From Temnothorax longispinosus (Eukaryota > Arthropoda > Insecta > Hymenoptera > Formicidae), in contig NC_092363.1 in NCBI RefSeq assembly GCF_030848805.1, positions 5,642,001-5,706,000 of the forward strand: a DNA stretch of 64,000 nucleotides, read 5' to 3'. The notes beneath the pieces are model-generated. The model was given only the letters and a program-made list of their open reading frames with translations, was not told where the DNA came from and ran no database searches. The position numbers and the translations under genes are program-made. Below are positions 62,901 through 64,000 of this stretch, one piece after another. Positions within the stretch are counted from its first letter, which is position 1, and every line of letters starts with the position of its first letter.

Positions 62901-64000
62901 CTTCAAACGGCTAACTACTTGCCCACGTTTTTCTTTGAGTCTAATAATTGCCATTCTTCGTTTGGGGAAAACATGTGTGCGCATAAAGATTCGAGTGGTT
63001 TCTCTTCGTCAAGATCGGGTCAACGGACGAATATGCTAACGACTCCGTGGGGTTAATGAGTCTTTTGAGCGAGGCTACTCTCTTGTCGCGCGGCTCTTGA
63101 GTAGACTAGCCAATCGCGGAACTACGTCAGGAACTCGTGACTTGAAGAATCTGCGGAAGACCTATATATACTTCGACAAACGTGAGGAGGAGATGCCGCC
63201 TTGCATGACGCAGCTGATAACAAGTCTGATTTGCTAGCTTTAATCACGGCTTGACATAAGATGATTATCTTTTTAGGAAAACGGAAGTGTGAAAAATTTA
63301 TAAATGTTTTATCAAAAGGATCAAAATTAGAATATGTATTCTACTTTTTATATCAAGACAATACTATGAAATTTTCTGAAAATAGAAAGAATATTCTTAG
63401 AAATTAGAACGTCTGGGCTAAAGTAGATAATGTATGAATATTAGACATTGGATTATCTATAATTTGTAGAATTTACTTTAGATATGAATTTATTTAAAGT
63501 GAACTTTATTTGATTCATTTTGATTCTGATCATTTCTTATATAAATAGAATTTTTCATAAGAAATGTAATGTGACTGCGTAAAAATTCTAGATATACATT
63601 TAACGGAGGAGAAAGCACAATGTGAAGGATTAACCCAGTACCAGCTGCAGTATATATAGCAAACTCTCGCAGAATGTACTTTGATATATACAATGTTCAA
63701 GAATAATATCGTATTACGTTAAATAAAATTCATGACCCGAGTTTCTTCATACAGCTATTAAAAAAGAAAAAGAAGATACCAGCAGCGTAAAAAACGGGTT
63801 TACACCGGAAAACTTCGCGCCGCTCCTAATTTCCCTATCTCGACGAAAAAAATGCAATTTATATCTCGCTCGACAAAGCGGATATTCTTTTTGACTGGTT
63901 ATCGCATGCCCATCTGGCTCCGTCCATTGCCTTGAAGCAGACGAAGCCGGCAGGAAGCCACGCGAATGCAAATTAATGTTCGAACGTTATACGCGCGATA
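59940..64000. other. No recognised gene; mostly AT-rich
   Basis: A minus frame of 119 codons (60279-60638, non-ATG start) and a plus stretch 61243-61395 after an acceptor-like acatttcag are open but unrecognised. 61400-63000 is AT-rich with nothing visible. A small CpG patch lies at 63050-63240, with a TATATATA followed by a 14-codon ATG frame. Confidence 0.6.

Noticed and set aside
1..64000. tRNA, rRNA, CRISPR arrays and common insect microRNAs
   Set aside because: No T-loop GGTTCGAATCC with a matching acceptor stem, no rRNA cores, no regularly spaced repeats, and no let-7, miR-1, miR-9, miR-10 or bantam type seed-plus-arm seen on reading. Reading by eye can miss some.

Overview
The window looks like nuclear DNA of an animal, most plausibly an insect with little CpG depletion, such as an ant or another hymenopteran. 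That assignment is an inference from composition. AT-rich stretches alternate over 0.3-2 kb with CpG-rich stretches (cgcg, tcgcg and acgcg words are common). There are many (GA)n/(CT)n tracts, one large (ACG)n array, and CA and TA microsatellites. I see no operons, no ribosome-binding-site spacing, no long coding frames and no bacterial gene families. No protein family was recognised with confidence.

I found no convincing gene. The longest stop-free frames are about 100-190 codons and lie mostly in CpG-rich blocks, where stop codons are scarce. By my rough estimate, frames of about 100 codons are expected by chance more than ten times in 64 kb on both strands at this composition. No frame shows a family signature, and no tRNA, rRNA or known microRNA was recognised. 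The best reading is intergenic DNA or the inside of one or more very long introns. A few candidate exons are listed at low confidence: a two-piece model at 33810-34358 (+), a 64-codon ATG frame at 59733-59927 (-) and a small membrane-type frame at 27107-27277 (-).

Layout: the CpG-rich blocks lie roughly at 181-720, 3000-3900, 5031-5460, 5931-6960, 7181-9130, 12840-14370, 16581-16930, 17371-18440, 18580-19300, 20851-21560, 22191-24850, 25340-25720, 26161-27480, 29091-31830, 33120-33540, 34080-34580, 37560-38040, 39400-40440, 44540-45320, 46820-47680, 49740-50200, 51040-51700, 52930-53260, 56120-56880 and 59340-59940. The DNA between them is AT-rich. In a gene-poor insect locus, such blocks are candidates for cis-regulatory elements.

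The most unusual content is small-scale symmetry inside or next to these blocks. Two separate sites carry paired CACGTG E-boxes with an identical 3-bp spacer (12938-12952 and 16776-16790). A 200-bp stretch holds a 16-bp-arm hairpin, a 7-bp-arm hairpin and a perfect 20-bp palindrome (26741-26936). There is a symmetric homeodomain-type array made of an 8-bp unit (15193-15217), an A-A'-A element able to form two alternative hairpins (57185-57215), a 14-bp-arm hairpin (8342-8376), two everted TGACC/GGTCA repeats (4354-4370, 27843-27860) and a 28-bp alternating purine-pyrimidine run (45072-45099). Their functions are not visible in the sequence alone.
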